A DNA stretch of 64,000 nucleotides from Phyto melanocephala. Lineage: Eukaryota > Arthropoda > Insecta > Diptera > Rhinophoridae. Positions 11,375-22,620 of the stretch are shown here, one piece after another (positions within the stretch are counted from its first letter, which is position 1; the number at the start of each line of letters is the position of its first letter). Below the pieces are notes generated by a model. That model was not told the origin of the DNA and searched no databases. It saw nothing but the letters and a program-made list of their open reading frames with translations. Position numbers and translations under genes: made by a program. The stretch lies in contig OW799233.1 in NCBI GenBank assembly GCA_941918925.1, positions 126,566,833 to 126,630,832 on the forward strand, in the 5' to 3' direction.

Positions 11375-11394
11375 CAACCTAACCTAACCTAACC
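11375..11394 (+). repeat. (AACCT)n retrotransposon tail
   Basis: Four AACCT units end the LINE. The unit is a rotation of CCTAA, the complement of the TTAGG telomere repeat used by most insects but lost in flies. Similar tails end the SINE at 23105-23301 and the fragment at 41008-41070. Confidence 0.9.
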
Positions 11395-11415
11395 TATATA
11401 TAATAATATTACATA

Positions 11416-12215
11416 GAGTAACTTCGGGTATTGTGGACTATGTGTTTAATGTGGACCAGTGTCTTTTTTCGGAAACTATTAAAGATATGGTAACACTGCA
11501 TTGAAGTACGTTTGGCCGTTTATTTGAAACGAAAATTGCACATGCGCTTTAGTAAGTAATTGATATGTGGACTTTTCAGTCTAGTGTTAAAGTTAATGCG
11601 CGTGGTCAACATTTTTTTCGGCTTAAGTTAAAATAAATTTTTGATACAGTTACATAGTATATTTCAATTTGTGGTTGTTTTATACAGTTAGAGTGAACAC
11701 TAGTTTTGAATATATTTGGTAAGTATTTAAATATATTTAGAAATAATAGGTAAAAAAAATTTTTTACCATTGAAACCAAAGTTCGTCTAATGTGGACCGC
11801 TCAAACTATATTATTGTGGACTACTGGTCCAAATTACCCGACAAATAACTATGAACTTTCCTTTCTAGATTTTGTTAACAACAATGCCAAAAAAAGAAGA
11901 GAAATTCGTAAATGGAAAGTAGATGACATGAGAAGGGCCATAGATGCTATTCAAATGACTATGTGGACAAGTATTTCACATTACCCGCACACAGTAGTCC
12001 ACATTACCCGCCAATTTTTTTATTGCTGAGATTTGGGTTTCGTACAATATTTTCTCATAACTTTTTTTTCCTTTGACGTAAATAATTTTCAACAAGAAAA
12101 CAACAAGAGAATACAGTTGCTAATTTATTGGTTCACAACTTATTTAATATTCATATATATTGTGGAAAAAATTTAAAAGAAACAAAACGGTAGTTCACAT
12201 TTCCCGAAGTTACTC
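11416..12215 (+). mobile_element. Pogo-like deletion derivative (MITE)
   Basis: The ends are inverted copies of GAGTAACTTCGGG, each bordered by TA. The inside keeps about 470 bp of 5' leader and the start of an ORF at 11883, MPKKRREIRKWKVDDM and then RRAIDAIQM, which matches the N-terminal CENP-B/psq-type helix-turn-helix of pogo/Tigger transposases (a Lys/Arg-rich start followed by W-x-x-x-D-M-x-x-A-I). The frame then jumps to sequence repeating the terminal TGTGGAC motif, so the catalytic DDE part is deleted. The element abuts the LINE duplication on its left. Mobilisation would need an intact relative. Confidence 0.75.
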
Positions 12216-13181
12216 TAATATTGTAGACTTCTAACTAAATATTAACAAAAATCTATACCACACCCCATACCAAAAAATATTATTAAAAATTATTGGTATA
12301 CCTAGCACCGACGTATTAAAACTAACGTGATGGTTATTATAGTTATTACGCAAATACACGAACATGTTTTCCAAAACACCAAACAACACTATTAATAGAC
12401 TCCAAAACCCGTAAACACTAGAGCAGACATCATCTAGAAACACACAGAGTGTCATTAAGCATTTCTGTCACAAGTGACAGGTTTAATTACACTCAAATAT
12501 AGTTGATAATATTTCATTCTATTATGTACACAGGAAAACATGTGAACACTACAACATTTTTGTGAAAAAATTCTAAAATTAATTTCAATTATGGATTATA
12601 CACAATTTGTTTTAAAACTGTCATTGAAGTGACCCTCCTGTCAAGAGTTTAACACGTAGGTAGATTATATTTCACTATGAGCAGTTGCGGAGAATCAATA
12701 ATATTTTACGTTTACATCTATTAAAAAAAATTTAATTATTTTTAACAATTCATCACAGCTTTGACAAAAATAAAATGTTAAAAGGTTTTTTAAAATATAT
12801 ATTAAAAATTGTTTAAAAAATTTAGTTGCTTGTGATAAATGTTTAAATAATTTAGATAAAAGTTGATGAAAAATAAAATTCCTTTTCAAGTGCAAATATT
12901 CAGGAGTTGGAACATTTATAGGATAGGTTGGTGTATGAAGAATTAAACATGGACATTTATGGGGAAAAAACAAGTGTCTTATATGGACGGTATTGTTTAA
13001 GGTCAGTTTATAATTCAATTAGATCCCGCCAAAAAATGTATTTTCTTACCCAACAACATACAAGAAAATACTGTTTTTTTTTTTGCGTATGAAAACACAA
13101 CAAATATGTCTTCTGTATTATTCTTTACTTATAAAATAAATAAAATCTTGAAAAAAAAAAAAATAAATAAAACAATAACAT
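12216..13181. other. No gene identified
   Basis: AT-rich. The minus-strand open frames here have low-complexity, strongly biased composition and no recognised motif. Confidence 0.4.
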
Positions 13182-13910
13182 TTTAACCCATTTGGACCCA
13201 AACATAAACAAGGAGTAAGTTGTTAAAAAAATACTTTATATCATTAATTTTTATTATCTAAATAGATACTTAACATAGAAAAAAATACCAAAAAAATTCT
13301 TCATGTTGGAAAAAAAAATGGCCGTCCTCAAATGAAATTCTTCAAAACACCCCTTTTCTATGCACAGCGTTTTAATGCAGTTTTTGCATTGCCAACGAGC
13401 TTTCATGTGGCATATGGTACATCTCAACTGATTCTGAAGCCTTTCAGGAAAGGGTCCGGTGTTATCGTTATTCATGTCTGGAAATAGCGAGGAAGGTTTA
13501 CGCCGTTTTCCAGCTCCTAATTGCGTCGAATTAAATCTGCAAATACTTCGGCGTAACTGTAGCTGGTCCATATTATCTTTATTGGCCAATTGATAAAGCC
13601 GCCAAGCATTAGATTCAGACAAATCTAGCGTGTAGGTTAATTTTACCCACCATTCGATATGCTGCAATTGACTGGTCAGTGTGATCGACTCCACTCATCT
13701 CTTTGCTATAGTTTCGGAAGAGTAAAGGGATGTTAACGTCCACTTTTTTCCAGTTGTAGAGCACCATCTTTTTACTTTGCCCAGAGGATTAACAAAATCG
13801 TGATTTATTGCCATGGTACAAACGCTATTATCAAGCCATCGCACAAACAAGATTTCATTCGCTGAATCAAACTGATAGTTGAATTCTGAATTAGCTTTCT
13901 TTTTCATATT
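13182..13910 (-). pseudogene. piggyBac transposase relic (C-terminal half)
   Basis: On the minus strand from 13907 one frame reads FDSANEILFVRWLDNSVCT and NPLGKVKRW, the piggyBac block around the last catalytic region. After a stop at about 13692 the next frame gives IEWWVKLTYTLDLSESNAW and RLYQLANKDN, the WW...NAWxLYR block. A cysteine-rich tail follows, RCTICHMKARWQCKNC then CIEKGCFEEFH, the C-terminal zinc-binding domain of piggyBac transposases. The GGVD block expected between the two frames is unrecognisable. At the 3' side TTAA (13182-13185) is followed by CCCATTTGGACCC, the expected form of a piggyBac end (TTAA then CCC). The N-terminal half and the other end are missing or diverged. 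Confidence 0.8.
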
Positions 13911-14222
13911 CTTGACTTGATATTAGCGGAAACTGATGTAAAATTTAGTTTCTGTAATACATATTATAGATACAAATATATCTAGAATCTAGTTGTTATA
14001 AAATAAAAACTAGAAAATAATAATAGCAAATTGCCCTTTGCACCCATTTGGGGACTACATAGGAATACATGAAAATTAATAAGTAAGAGCACTATATTCG
14101 GCTGTGCCGAATCTTTTATACCCACCACCAATTTTGTGTACATTTAAAGAACAATATTTATTATTTCGTTAGTCGCTATGGAATAATCTCTTTATAATAA
14201 AATATGTATCACTTTCTTTGTA

Positions 14223-15204
14223 GATGGTGGTTAAATTTTAATTGCCCATGTTGAAGGCGAACTACACATAGCCTTTAAATTTGTTTTCTGCATTTCATTT
14301 GACATTTCTCAATCTCAAACTTACTCAATTTGATCCGTGGAAAGATACGCAAATAAGCAACGCTTTAAAGTTATTACTAAATTATTTAGGATATGCTCCC
14401 ATAATTTTTCAATTATATTTATTTGGTTGTTGGGTTTAAGCTGGTTTATATGCATTTCACTGGTGCTTATGCCAGATCATCAGTAAACCTTTACCCAAGT
14501 TCTTGAAAAGTTTAAAATTTTTGTAAGATATATTTTTAAATTCTCATTAACAAAATGAGAATTCAAAAATAAAACAAAAAACTATAAAAAACTTTTACAA
14601 AACCCCAACCAACAATTTTTTATTTTAATTTATTTTATTTTTCTAAAAAAAGTTTTAAACTTTTTCACGAATTTGGGTAAAGGTTTACTGATGATCTGGC
14701 ATAAGCACCAGTGAAATGAATATAAACCAGCTTAAACCCAACAACCAAATAAATGTTATTCAGGTTTTTTTAAAAAAATGGGCGTTCAAATCAAAATGCA
14801 TTTTGTGCACTTCGTGATTCTTTTTGTCATCATAATCGTTCAAATTCGTCCACAATCATGAGAATTGTAAAAAATATTTAAATTTTTGCAAAACAGGTCT
14901 ATACAAAATGTGAGAACATCTGTGAATGCCTTCTTAGTTCGTTGAATGGGAACCACTGCTGGTTTTTGCGATAGTGTGGCAAAAGAGCAGTCAACCTCGC
15001 CTCATCGTCATGCCAAACAATTGAGCATCAACAGTGTCATTGAAAATTTGGACCATCAGATAGAGGAGTAGCGCCAAGGATGGCGGGGCCATTTGGCCGA
15101 TATTTTGTTAAATACATAATTGAACCATACAAATATTATCATTACAAAGAGAAATAAAAATAATTTCCTAAATAATTTGTGTCTTATTTAATTCAACCAC
15201 CCTT
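14223..15204 (+). mobile_element. Mariner-derived MITE, family M1, copy 2, inserted in element A1
   Basis: The ends ATGGTGGTTAAATTTTAA and TTCAACCACCCTT lie between TA dinucleotides (14221-14222 and 15205-15206). It shares with copy 1 the same join from the QQL region to VIENLDHR-type sequence, so both descend from one deleted parent. The related mini-me element at 34.6 kb (minus strand) has an uninterrupted site here, giving a natural empty-site control. The MITE is lengthened by a nested foldback at 14376-14754. Confidence 0.88.
14376..14754. mobile_element. Foldback MITE nested inside mariner MITE copy 2
   Basis: Two arms of about 110 bp, 14417-14530 and 14641-14754, are near-perfect inverted copies beginning ATTTATTTGGTTGTTGGG. 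The centre has a smaller palindrome (TTCTCAT / ATGAGAA). Comparison with M1 copies 1 and 3 shows where it entered; GTTATT at 14370-14375 repeats at 14755-14760 and may be the target duplication, in which case 41 bp left of the arms belong to it. A second copy is at 56841-57232. The folded RNA would be a long hairpin. Confidence 0.8.
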
Positions 15205-16527
15205 TATAACTTCGATATGCTACTAAAATGGTTTTGTAAATGCAGTCTTTTAATGAAAATGAGCGTTAAAGTAGGCGTGTCGATAAAGTTTCTGCAAATA
15301 AATACAACTTAGATATTTCAATATAGTCCTTTATTTTCCAAAAAACTTTGTCAATAGAGAAATTACATGAATTTAAGATAAACCGTTATATGGGAAGTAG
15401 GCGTTAAGATGGGCGTGTCATTTAAACTTTTTGGCACAACAATTGCATTGATTAGAAGGATACACGTACAACATCATACCTCCAATTTTGTCGGTTTTAT
15501 GAGCTTTTAAATTTCATTAACGGTAGATAACGTGAAAAGTGGGCGTTATAGTAGGCGTTTAAAAGTTGTTTTTGCGAATGAGTACAACTTAGTTGTTTCA
15601 ATATAGCCCTTTATTATTCCAAAATCTTTATTAATAGAGAAATTATATGAATTTTAGGTGAAACGTTATATGGGAGGTGGGCGTAAAAGTGGGCGTGGCA
15701 CATTGATTTTCCGTTACAAAAAAGCGTCTCACCAAAAAGCAAAGTGTGCAAAATTTCAGAGTCGTACATCTAATTTTGTTGCTTTTATGACGTTTTTGTT
15801 TTTAAATATACCGAAAAATACACTGTGCGGTATAAATTTTCGTACATTTTGATCGATAACTCCTCTCCTAATGCATAGATTTAGATAATTTTCGAAAAAA
15901 AATATTGTTTTTACTCAGGAAATATATATTCATGAGTCCACGTTAATGCGTTTGGACACAATTCCATTTTATTCGATGTTCGAGGGACACAGTTTTTTCG
16001 ATCTACTCTTGCTTTTCGAGCTATAACTCTCTTCCTAATATTCCGATTTAGCCCATTTTCAATACCAGACAAACCTTGTCTATAAGAAAGATTCTGGCAA
16101 TTTGAGCCCCCTAGCTCTTTCGGTGCGACCTCTATCGTGCTTTCAACAGACGGACGGACATAGCTAGATCGTCATCAAATCAAACCCTGATTCAGAATAT
16201 ATATACTTTATGGGGTCTAAAATGGATATTTCGATGTGTTACAAACGGAATGACAATATTAATATACCCCCACCATTTTTTTGGTGGCGGGTATAGAAAT
16301 ATGCAGTGATGCAAAATATGGCACAATAGAGCCATTAATGACACTTTTGAATATTTAATGGCCCTGTGGTATTTTTTAAATTATTTTTACCCGTTCTGAT
16401 CGAAATTGAACTAACTGCTTTAAACCGTTCAATTAAAACTAATATTCTGTTAATGTAAATACGGTTTCATCTGTCAACAAAATTTTTTTAAGCGAAACCC
16501 TAACATATTTCTTGGGATTTTTTTATA

Positions 16528-17042
16528 CTTATTTATTTATTTGAGTCCATGGATTGTAGATCCTTACAGACTATAAAGCAGTACATACAAATTGTTTAAT
16601 CTTAGTTATTTAAAAACAAAATTATTTTACATTTCACAATATTAACATTAAAGGACAAATCAATATGTTGACAAAGCTTATTAAATTCGGTACAAAACTT
16701 TAAAAAAGGATCGAAGTTGTCATAATTCATTCTTAAAACTTTGACTGATAGTGGACAAAAATGACGTGTAGAACGAGATGGTACATTAAAAAATATATTC
16801 GCTATTAAGGGGTAGAGCATAAATATACATCCTTTTTTTTAAATTTAGAACAAGCGTAACATTTAGCATTGTTCTTCGACTTTTAAAAGTTGGCAGATTC
16901 ACTAGTGCAAGTCTAATAGTATAAGGCGGCAGGTTTAACGAATTCCGCTGTAAGCCACGAAAACAAAATAAAAGGAACTGTTTTTGTACAGATTCAATGC
17001 TATTAATGTTAACATTGTAAGTTGGATCCCAATAAAATCTTA
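16528..17042 (-). pseudogene. LINE ORF2 C-terminal relic with (AAAT)n tail
   Basis: Read on the minus strand from 17040, the frame gives DPTYNVNINSIESVQKQFL, LPPYTIRLALVNLPTFKSRR and then FNVPSRSTRHF. This follows the C-terminal pattern of many non-LTR elements (IExVQrrF, PsYxxRLxxLxLxTLxxRR, a final P-x-x-x-R). It ends at the stop near 16607 and the strand finishes in AAATAAATAAATAAG, a short-repeat 3' tail. RT and endonuclease are absent. Clade is uncertain (CR1- or jockey-like). Confidence 0.7.
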
Positions 17043-17389
17043 ATTATGGATTAGAAATTTTATGAAATTAAAAATTTTCTATTAATTAGTTATTTGAATT
17101 CTGTTTGGACTTTTATAATTAAGAGCAATTTTTTTTCAAATGGTTTTGTTTTATTTCGGTTGGGATTTATTTCATTGGGAGTTATTTTAATTTACTTGGG
17201 ACTAGCTATTCATTGCGATAGGAAGATCCTAATAAACTAGGTCCCTAAGGAGACAGTGAGTCAAGTACTCAAGTTTGTATATTTTAAAATTATGAAGTAA
17301 TTGTTATGATAAATATATCATTACATATATACTTACACCACAAAAAAAATGTTATATTGTAATTGAGAATTGTGGGACTTAATACTTGT

Positions 17390-17546
17390 TGATTGAATTC
17401 ACAAGATATGCTTTCAAGTCATATTGTCATAGTGTTGTAACTTTCGAAAAAATATTGTGGTTTTTATTCTAAAATTGCCAAATTATTTTTAAATTATAGG
17501 ATACTTATGACAATAGATCAGATAGGACACCATGTGAATTCACCAC
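17390..17546. mobile_element. Possible small TIR element
   Basis: TGATTGAATTCACAAG on the left faces CATGTGAATTCACCA on the right as an imperfect inverted pair about 150 bp apart. The ATTCACAAG motif also ends the larger inverted repeat at 60366-61161. No duplication is evident. Confidence 0.35.
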
Positions 17547-18463
17547 ATGTATTAATATATTACTAATATCTTTATTAAAGTAAAACCCTTAAAAATCAAA
17601 TATAATCCAAGAATTTTTGGCACTATCAAAGGTATTTTAGCCCTGATAAACCTTCTATTTGGCCCAAAACAAAACGACCCAAAGGCATTACTGCTAAGTA
17701 CTATTTTACAAAAGCACTGACGCAAGACCATTTGCATTAGATTGTAAATTTAACTAAAATATTATACTTTATTTTATTTAGTTTTACTTGTCTAAACTTA
17801 ATAGTAATTTTAAGCACAAGCATGGAATCATTTTACCATTATAATACAAAGAAGGATAAATTATAATACCAATAAATGTACATTTATTTTTTTTTAACAT
17901 AGAGAAACTATTAATTGAATGCTAATTGTGTACAAAACAAATTTTTGTAAATCCTATAAATACATATACTAGCGTAGGTGTGCGTTTATAAGTAATAAGG
18001 CACGTGTGTGTAACTACAGCAGAAGTTACTTTTAATATTTAGTTTTAACGAAAAGGAAAATCATTAAAAGGAAACCATTAATTATTGTGAATCCCCCACA
18101 TTCATAATCAATATTTAAATTTATGAATGGGCTAGTGGTGAACAATAAATTAACATATAAATGAATACCAGGTCACAGAAGGCATGATAATTATGTCAAA
18201 GCCGTTAATTCGGCCAATTTTTGTGCAAAAATGCCATTTGAAGGCCAAAGCCCTCATTATAGTTTTTATAAGGCAGCATGTGGGGTAGCGACATTTGAAG
18301 TTTAGAAAAACAGTACAACAATGTTGAAAACTCTACACAAAAAAGGTGTTGCCTAGCGAAAAAAAAACTATAGAGCACATAGCAACATAGCTCATAAAAT
18401 ATTGGTAGATGGATGCTGATGCAAGTGTCAGCTCTGTAATCTGGCAACTGTCACATAAGTTTA
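17547..18463. other. No gene identified
   Basis: AT-rich. A short GTGAATCCCCC ... GGTGAACAATA pair near 18085-18145 resembles motifs inside the 60.4-61.2 kb inverted repeat but is too short to call. Confidence 0.35.
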
Positions 18464-18471
18464 CTTTTGAT

Positions 18472-18680
18472 CAAGGCATATTTATTCATCAGGTAGTCTT
18501 GATTCGTTAGCTGATTATGTTTTTCTTCAATTATTTTAAATTTCAGATGCCAAAGTCCATAGATAATAAAATAATTTTCTCTCTTCTCTCATTTATTTCA
18601 AATGTCAAACTTAATATATAAAAAAATAAACAAAAAGGTTCTCTCCGAACTGCAGTTACCTGATGAATAACTATGCCTTG
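18472..18680. mobile_element. hAT-type MITE (family C1), copy 2
   Basis: CAAGGCATATTTATTCATC at the left matches the inverted ACTATGCCTTG end at the right; the 209-bp interior aligns with copy 1. Flanks CTTTTGAT (18464-18471) and CTTTTAGT (18681-18688) agree at 6 of 8 positions, consistent with an ageing 8-bp duplication. Confidence 0.85.
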
Positions 18681-18699
18681 CTTTTAGTATTAAAAATTC

Positions 18700-19625
18700 A
18701 ACGCTTTGTGAAAGAACAATACGTTTTAAAATTGTGAGCAGTTGTTACAAAAATGTTTAAGGTAATGCTAAGATCACTCGCAAACAACGAAGAATTTTAG
18801 GTCGAGAAAGTGCCCCTAATATGTCAACCATTCAAAGAGTAATTAAAAATTTTTGGAGAAACTGGGTTGATTAAGGGCAGTAAACTCCTGTGCGGTAACA
18901 TACCGGTCAATTTCTTGAAACTATTGCTGTTGTAAACGAGAGTGTCGTCCAAAAACTTGTCAATATTAATTCGGCATCGTTTTTAAAAACTTCAAATATC
19001 ACAAAGCGCTACGCAGGAATTTTTACAAAAGACCTCCACTGTCATGTTTACAAAATTCAGCTTACTTGGAACTCACACCAGCAGACCATGGAAAGCACCG
19101 GCAGTTCATTCAAAGGGTAATGGAGCGAATTGAAGTTAATGCAAATTAAAAAAAATTTTATCTAATAAAGCCAATTTTTATATAAATGACTTCATGAGTG
19201 CACAAAATTGTCGAACTGGGAGCTCAGAAAATCCTTATGCAGCTTCAACGAGCAACAATTTGCTATGTATTTCAGTCAGGGGGTGTAACTCTGTCTTACT
19301 TTTTTGAAGATAAACCCCAAATGACAGTGACTATGAACGGAATTCGTTACAGTTACATGATAACATAGCTCTTGTGGACTCGACTAAATGCAACGATCTT
19401 GACTGCATGTGGTTTCAGCAAAACGTGCAACTTGCCATACCGCTCATGAAACCATCCATTTATTGCTGTAACGATTTAAAAAAAAAATTATCTCAAGAAT
19501 TTCTAATCTCAACTTACCACCAAGATTTTTTTAAATCTCAAGTTTATGTGAAGAAACCAAAAACAAATCCGGAGCTCAAATCCGACAACCAACCTGTCAT
19601 TAGTGAAATACAACCATTATCCGCT
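18700..19625 (+). pseudogene. Mariner-like transposase pseudogene
   Basis: Several frames joined give a nearly full-length but ruined IS630-Tc1-mariner transposase. The N-terminal part reads GRESAPNMSTIQRVIKNF (HTH region). The middle has DLHCHVYKIQLTW, then a degraded catalytic entry, SGGVTLSYFFEDKPQMTV and TMNGIRYSYM. The C-terminal frame 19374-19628 has DLDCMWFQQN (the second Asp of the usual FQQDGA is replaced by Asn), then SQVYVKKPKTNPELKSD and ISEIQPL. Many stops and frameshifts are present. No terminal repeats were located. It differs from families M1-M3. Confidence 0.75.
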
Positions 19626-19974
19626 TAAAAACATCCCATTGTAAAATTATAAATTGAGTTTATGTATGTATATGCCTTAACTGGGATTTGAACCTACGTT
19701 CATTGAGTTTGTATTGGTGTGAAAAGCGAGGCGGTCTAGGTTTTTTCATCATATCCTAATTGTTATAAAGCGATTTTTCCGATTTTATACTCCGATCTGC
19801 TCCCAAATATTTCTGATATTTTGGTACCCTATACGGGTCTTGAAAAAATCTGGGGCTTCAAAAAGTTGATTTGAACATATACACGGACAGACGGATAGTT
19901 CTTTATTGACTCCCCAATGAAAATTGTAAAAATTCACACTGAATGACAAACCCATATATACCCTTACACTCTTT
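19616..19974 (+). repeat. Dispersed repeat type C, copy 1 (mini-me-related)
   Basis: It starts TTATCCGCTTAAAAAC and contains GGATTTGAACC (19684-19694), GAGGCGGTCTAGG, GATATTTTGGTACC and CACGGACAGACGGATAG, ending near TATATACCCTTACAC. The same order occurs at 58866-59326. The GGATTTGAACC segment is the reverse of a tRNA-type B box (GGTTCGAATCC in the sister copy), but no matching A box is at tRNA spacing. Confidence 0.7.
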
Positions 19975-21047
19975 CAAATTTCATTAACGTCAAAAGTGGG
20001 TTTTATAGTAGGTGTCTCAAAGATGGTTTTGCTAATGAGTACAACTTAGATATTTCAATAAAGCCCTTTATTATTCCAAAAATTTTATCAATAAAGAAAT
20101 TATATGAATTTTAGGTACAACATTATATGGGAGGTGGGCGTAAAAGTGGGCGTGGCACCTTAATTTTTTGGCACAGTAATGACATCCTAGGGGGATATAC
20201 GTAACAAATTTTATCATCATACCTCTAATTTTGGCGGTTTTATGAGCTTTTAAATTTCATTAACGGTAGATAAGTTGAAAAGTGGGCGTTATAGTAGGCG
20301 TGTCAAAGTTGTTTTTGCTAATGAGTACAGCCTAGATGTTTCAATATAGTCCTTTATTATTCCAAAATCTTTATTCAATGAAAATTATATGAATTTTGGG
20401 TAAAACGTTATATTGGAGGTGGGCGTAAAAGTGGGCGTGGCACATTAATTTTTCGTTACAAAAAAGACTTTCACTAAAAAGCAAAGTATGCAAAATTTCA
20501 GAGTCGTACATCCAATTTTGTGGCTTTTATGACGTTTTTGCTTTTAAATATACCAAAAAATACACTGTGCGGTATAAATTTTCGTACATTTTGATCGATA
20601 ACTCCTTTCCTATTGCATAAATTTAGATAATTTTCAGGGAAAACTATTGTTTTTACTCAGGAAATATATATTCGAAGTTTCATGAGTCTACGCTAATGTG
20701 TTTGGACACAATTCCATTTTATTCGATGTTCGAAGGACACGTTTTTTTCGACCTACTCTTGCTTTTCGAGCTATAACTCTCTTCCTAATATTCTGATTTA
20801 GCCGATTTTCAATACCAAACAAACCTTGTCGATAAGAGAGATTCGAGCAAAATTTGAGCCCCCTAGCTTTTTCGGTGCGACCTCTATCGTGCTTTCAACA
20901 GACGGACGGACATAGCTAGATCGTCATCAAATCAAACCCTGATTCAGAATATATATATTTTATGGGGTCTAAAATGGATATTTCGATGTGTTACAAACGG
21001 AATGACAAAATGAATATACCCCCACCATTTTTTGGTGGCGGGTATAA
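19975..21047 (+). repeat. mini-me / Helentron-type element A2
   Basis: It aligns throughout with element A1: two tandem units (anchors at about 20039 and 20329, period about 289 bp), GTGGGCGT boxes near 20126 and 20420, GACGGACGGACATAGC near 20902, TATATATTTTATGGGGTC near 20950 and the terminal hairpin CCCCCACCATTTTTTGGTGG leading to GCGGGTATA. It follows the type C repeat without a gap. No coding capacity. Confidence 0.82.
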
Positions 21048-22620
21048 AAACAGCAACATGTATTGTTTACGATACAGATCGACTAACCAATCATCACATT
21101 GTAATAATAATATCAATACTAAGAATATTCTCGTGTTCTCCTACTACAGCCATAACCAACTGTTTGTATTTTTATTTATTTTTTCATTTAAAGCAAATCC
21201 TTCATATTTCAAACATTTTTATTTTCTATGTTATTTTCAAATTATTTTTATATTGATCAAACTTAAACATTGACATTTTAAATATTATTTTCCAATTATT
21301 TATGTGTATTTCCACTTGTTGTGCACTATTTAGTTCGTATGAAAACATTATCTTGTTAATATTTCGTTGTTTTTATTTGCTATACGAGTTTAATAATTTT
21401 CTCTTCGTTCTAGTTAAATAAAATGTAATTACTTTTGTAATATCCTTTATAAAACAGTTACAATAACAACAATACAAATTTAGAAACATTAATAATTAAT
21501 TGGTTGCTTCTTTAGTTATCCAACAATAGTAGACATTTCTTTAATGTCAACTTTATAAGACCTTAAAGGCAACAGAAAATGTATAGTATTTTGTTGTTGT
21601 TATTGTTGTTGTTTGTATTTGATAAAAATAGCTATGAAAGCAATCTAATTAGGAATAAAATTCTTACTAATAACATTAATTATATAAATAGGATTATATT
21701 TTCTTAAGCCTAAAATCATGTAATGAATGACTTCGCTTAAAATATTTAAGTATTAGGGTTTGCAACTAAATACTTGTTAAAGATTTTTCTTCTATTTTAT
21801 GTGTAAATAGTTAATGAAGTTTGAAAAAAGTTTGTAAACATTTAAAAAGTTTTGATGATATTATCTACTTTGGAGCTAGAAGAAGTATGTCGACTACATT
21901 TACTAGTAGTTATACTTAAATAGTTTACAGTAACGTGCAATTTATTGGAAGTGAACTGGTTTGAAATAAAATTTCGTGATTATTGAAAAAGTTATGAAGA
22001 GTTTTTAAATTGTTTCATTAAAGTTCTTGAGACTTATGTTGTACTATATATATTTACAGAACTAAGTTTACGAAGGTATAAATCAAGTCACCAATGAAGT
22101 AGGTCTACAAAGTTTTCTGCAGATAAAAATATTGGCGAATTTCTTATGTTTTTTAATATTAGTTTTTTGTTTATTTCATATTCAAAAGTAAGGTTTTAGT
22201 TCATAAACAAATCAGTCGCAAATATAAACCATATCTGGTTTCAAAAATCCATTCCAATAAGCTATTGCCTTAAACATCGAAGTTCTTAAAAAAACAATAA
22301 ATCAACATAAAACGGTGCAAAACGATGAACGGTGCAGCGATCACTATACCAACATTATTTTGAATAGCCTGGGCACATTAAAACCAGATATGACTCTAAT
22401 AAACAATAAAATGTGGACGCAACAATAATGTATTAATTACCTTTGGACTAATGGCTAAAAGCAACAAAAAAAAATTATAATAAAATGGTTAAGAATTAGC
22501 TTCTGTGCTAGTGGTAGCTAAGTTGTGGTAATACATATGGTGAAAAATGCATTGTCTGATTTGAGTTTTCTATTTAAAAATAAAATGTGATTTAAATAGA
22601 TGATATTTATATTCAGATTT
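21048..22620. other. No gene identified
   Basis: AT-rich. A TTGTTGTTATTGTTGTTG tract lies at about 21592-21611. No repeat match elsewhere in the window. Confidence 0.4.

Larger units (their letters stand above)
9160..11394 (+). mobile_element. 5'-truncated LOA-type non-LTR retrotransposon
   Basis: The insertion is bounded by a perfect 15-bp duplication (9145-9159 and 11395-11409). It begins inside the reverse transcriptase at the motif SLTSFLLKTMERIVD, so the 5' untranslated region, ORF1, endonuclease and first part of RT are absent, the usual result of incomplete target-primed reverse transcription. After the ORF come about 150 bp of 3' untranslated sequence and a tail of four AACCT units instead of poly(A). 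The perfect duplication and uninterrupted reading frame indicate a recent insertion. Confidence 0.93.
14081..16297 (+). repeat. mini-me / Helentron-type element A1 (split by a mariner MITE)
   Basis: The left end carries the palindrome TTCGGCTGTGCCGAA followed by TTTTATACCCACCACC; the right end is the hairpin CCCCCACCATTTTTTTGGTG closing into GCGGGTATA. Inside are two tandem units of about 288 bp (anchors at about 15307 and 15594, each starting CAACTTAG and including TTATATGGGA), repeated GTGGGCGT boxes, then at about 16144-16225 the GACGGACGGACATAG microsatellite and TATATACTTTATGGGGTC. This order matches the layout I recall for mini-me/DINE-type repeats in Drosophila. There is no coding capacity. 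The mariner MITE at 14223-15204 interrupts it. Confidence 0.8.

Noticed and set aside
12231..13018. Hydrophobic minus-strand open frames resembling membrane proteins
   Set aside because: Composition follows the AT-rich DNA; no motif, no codon bias and no supporting context.
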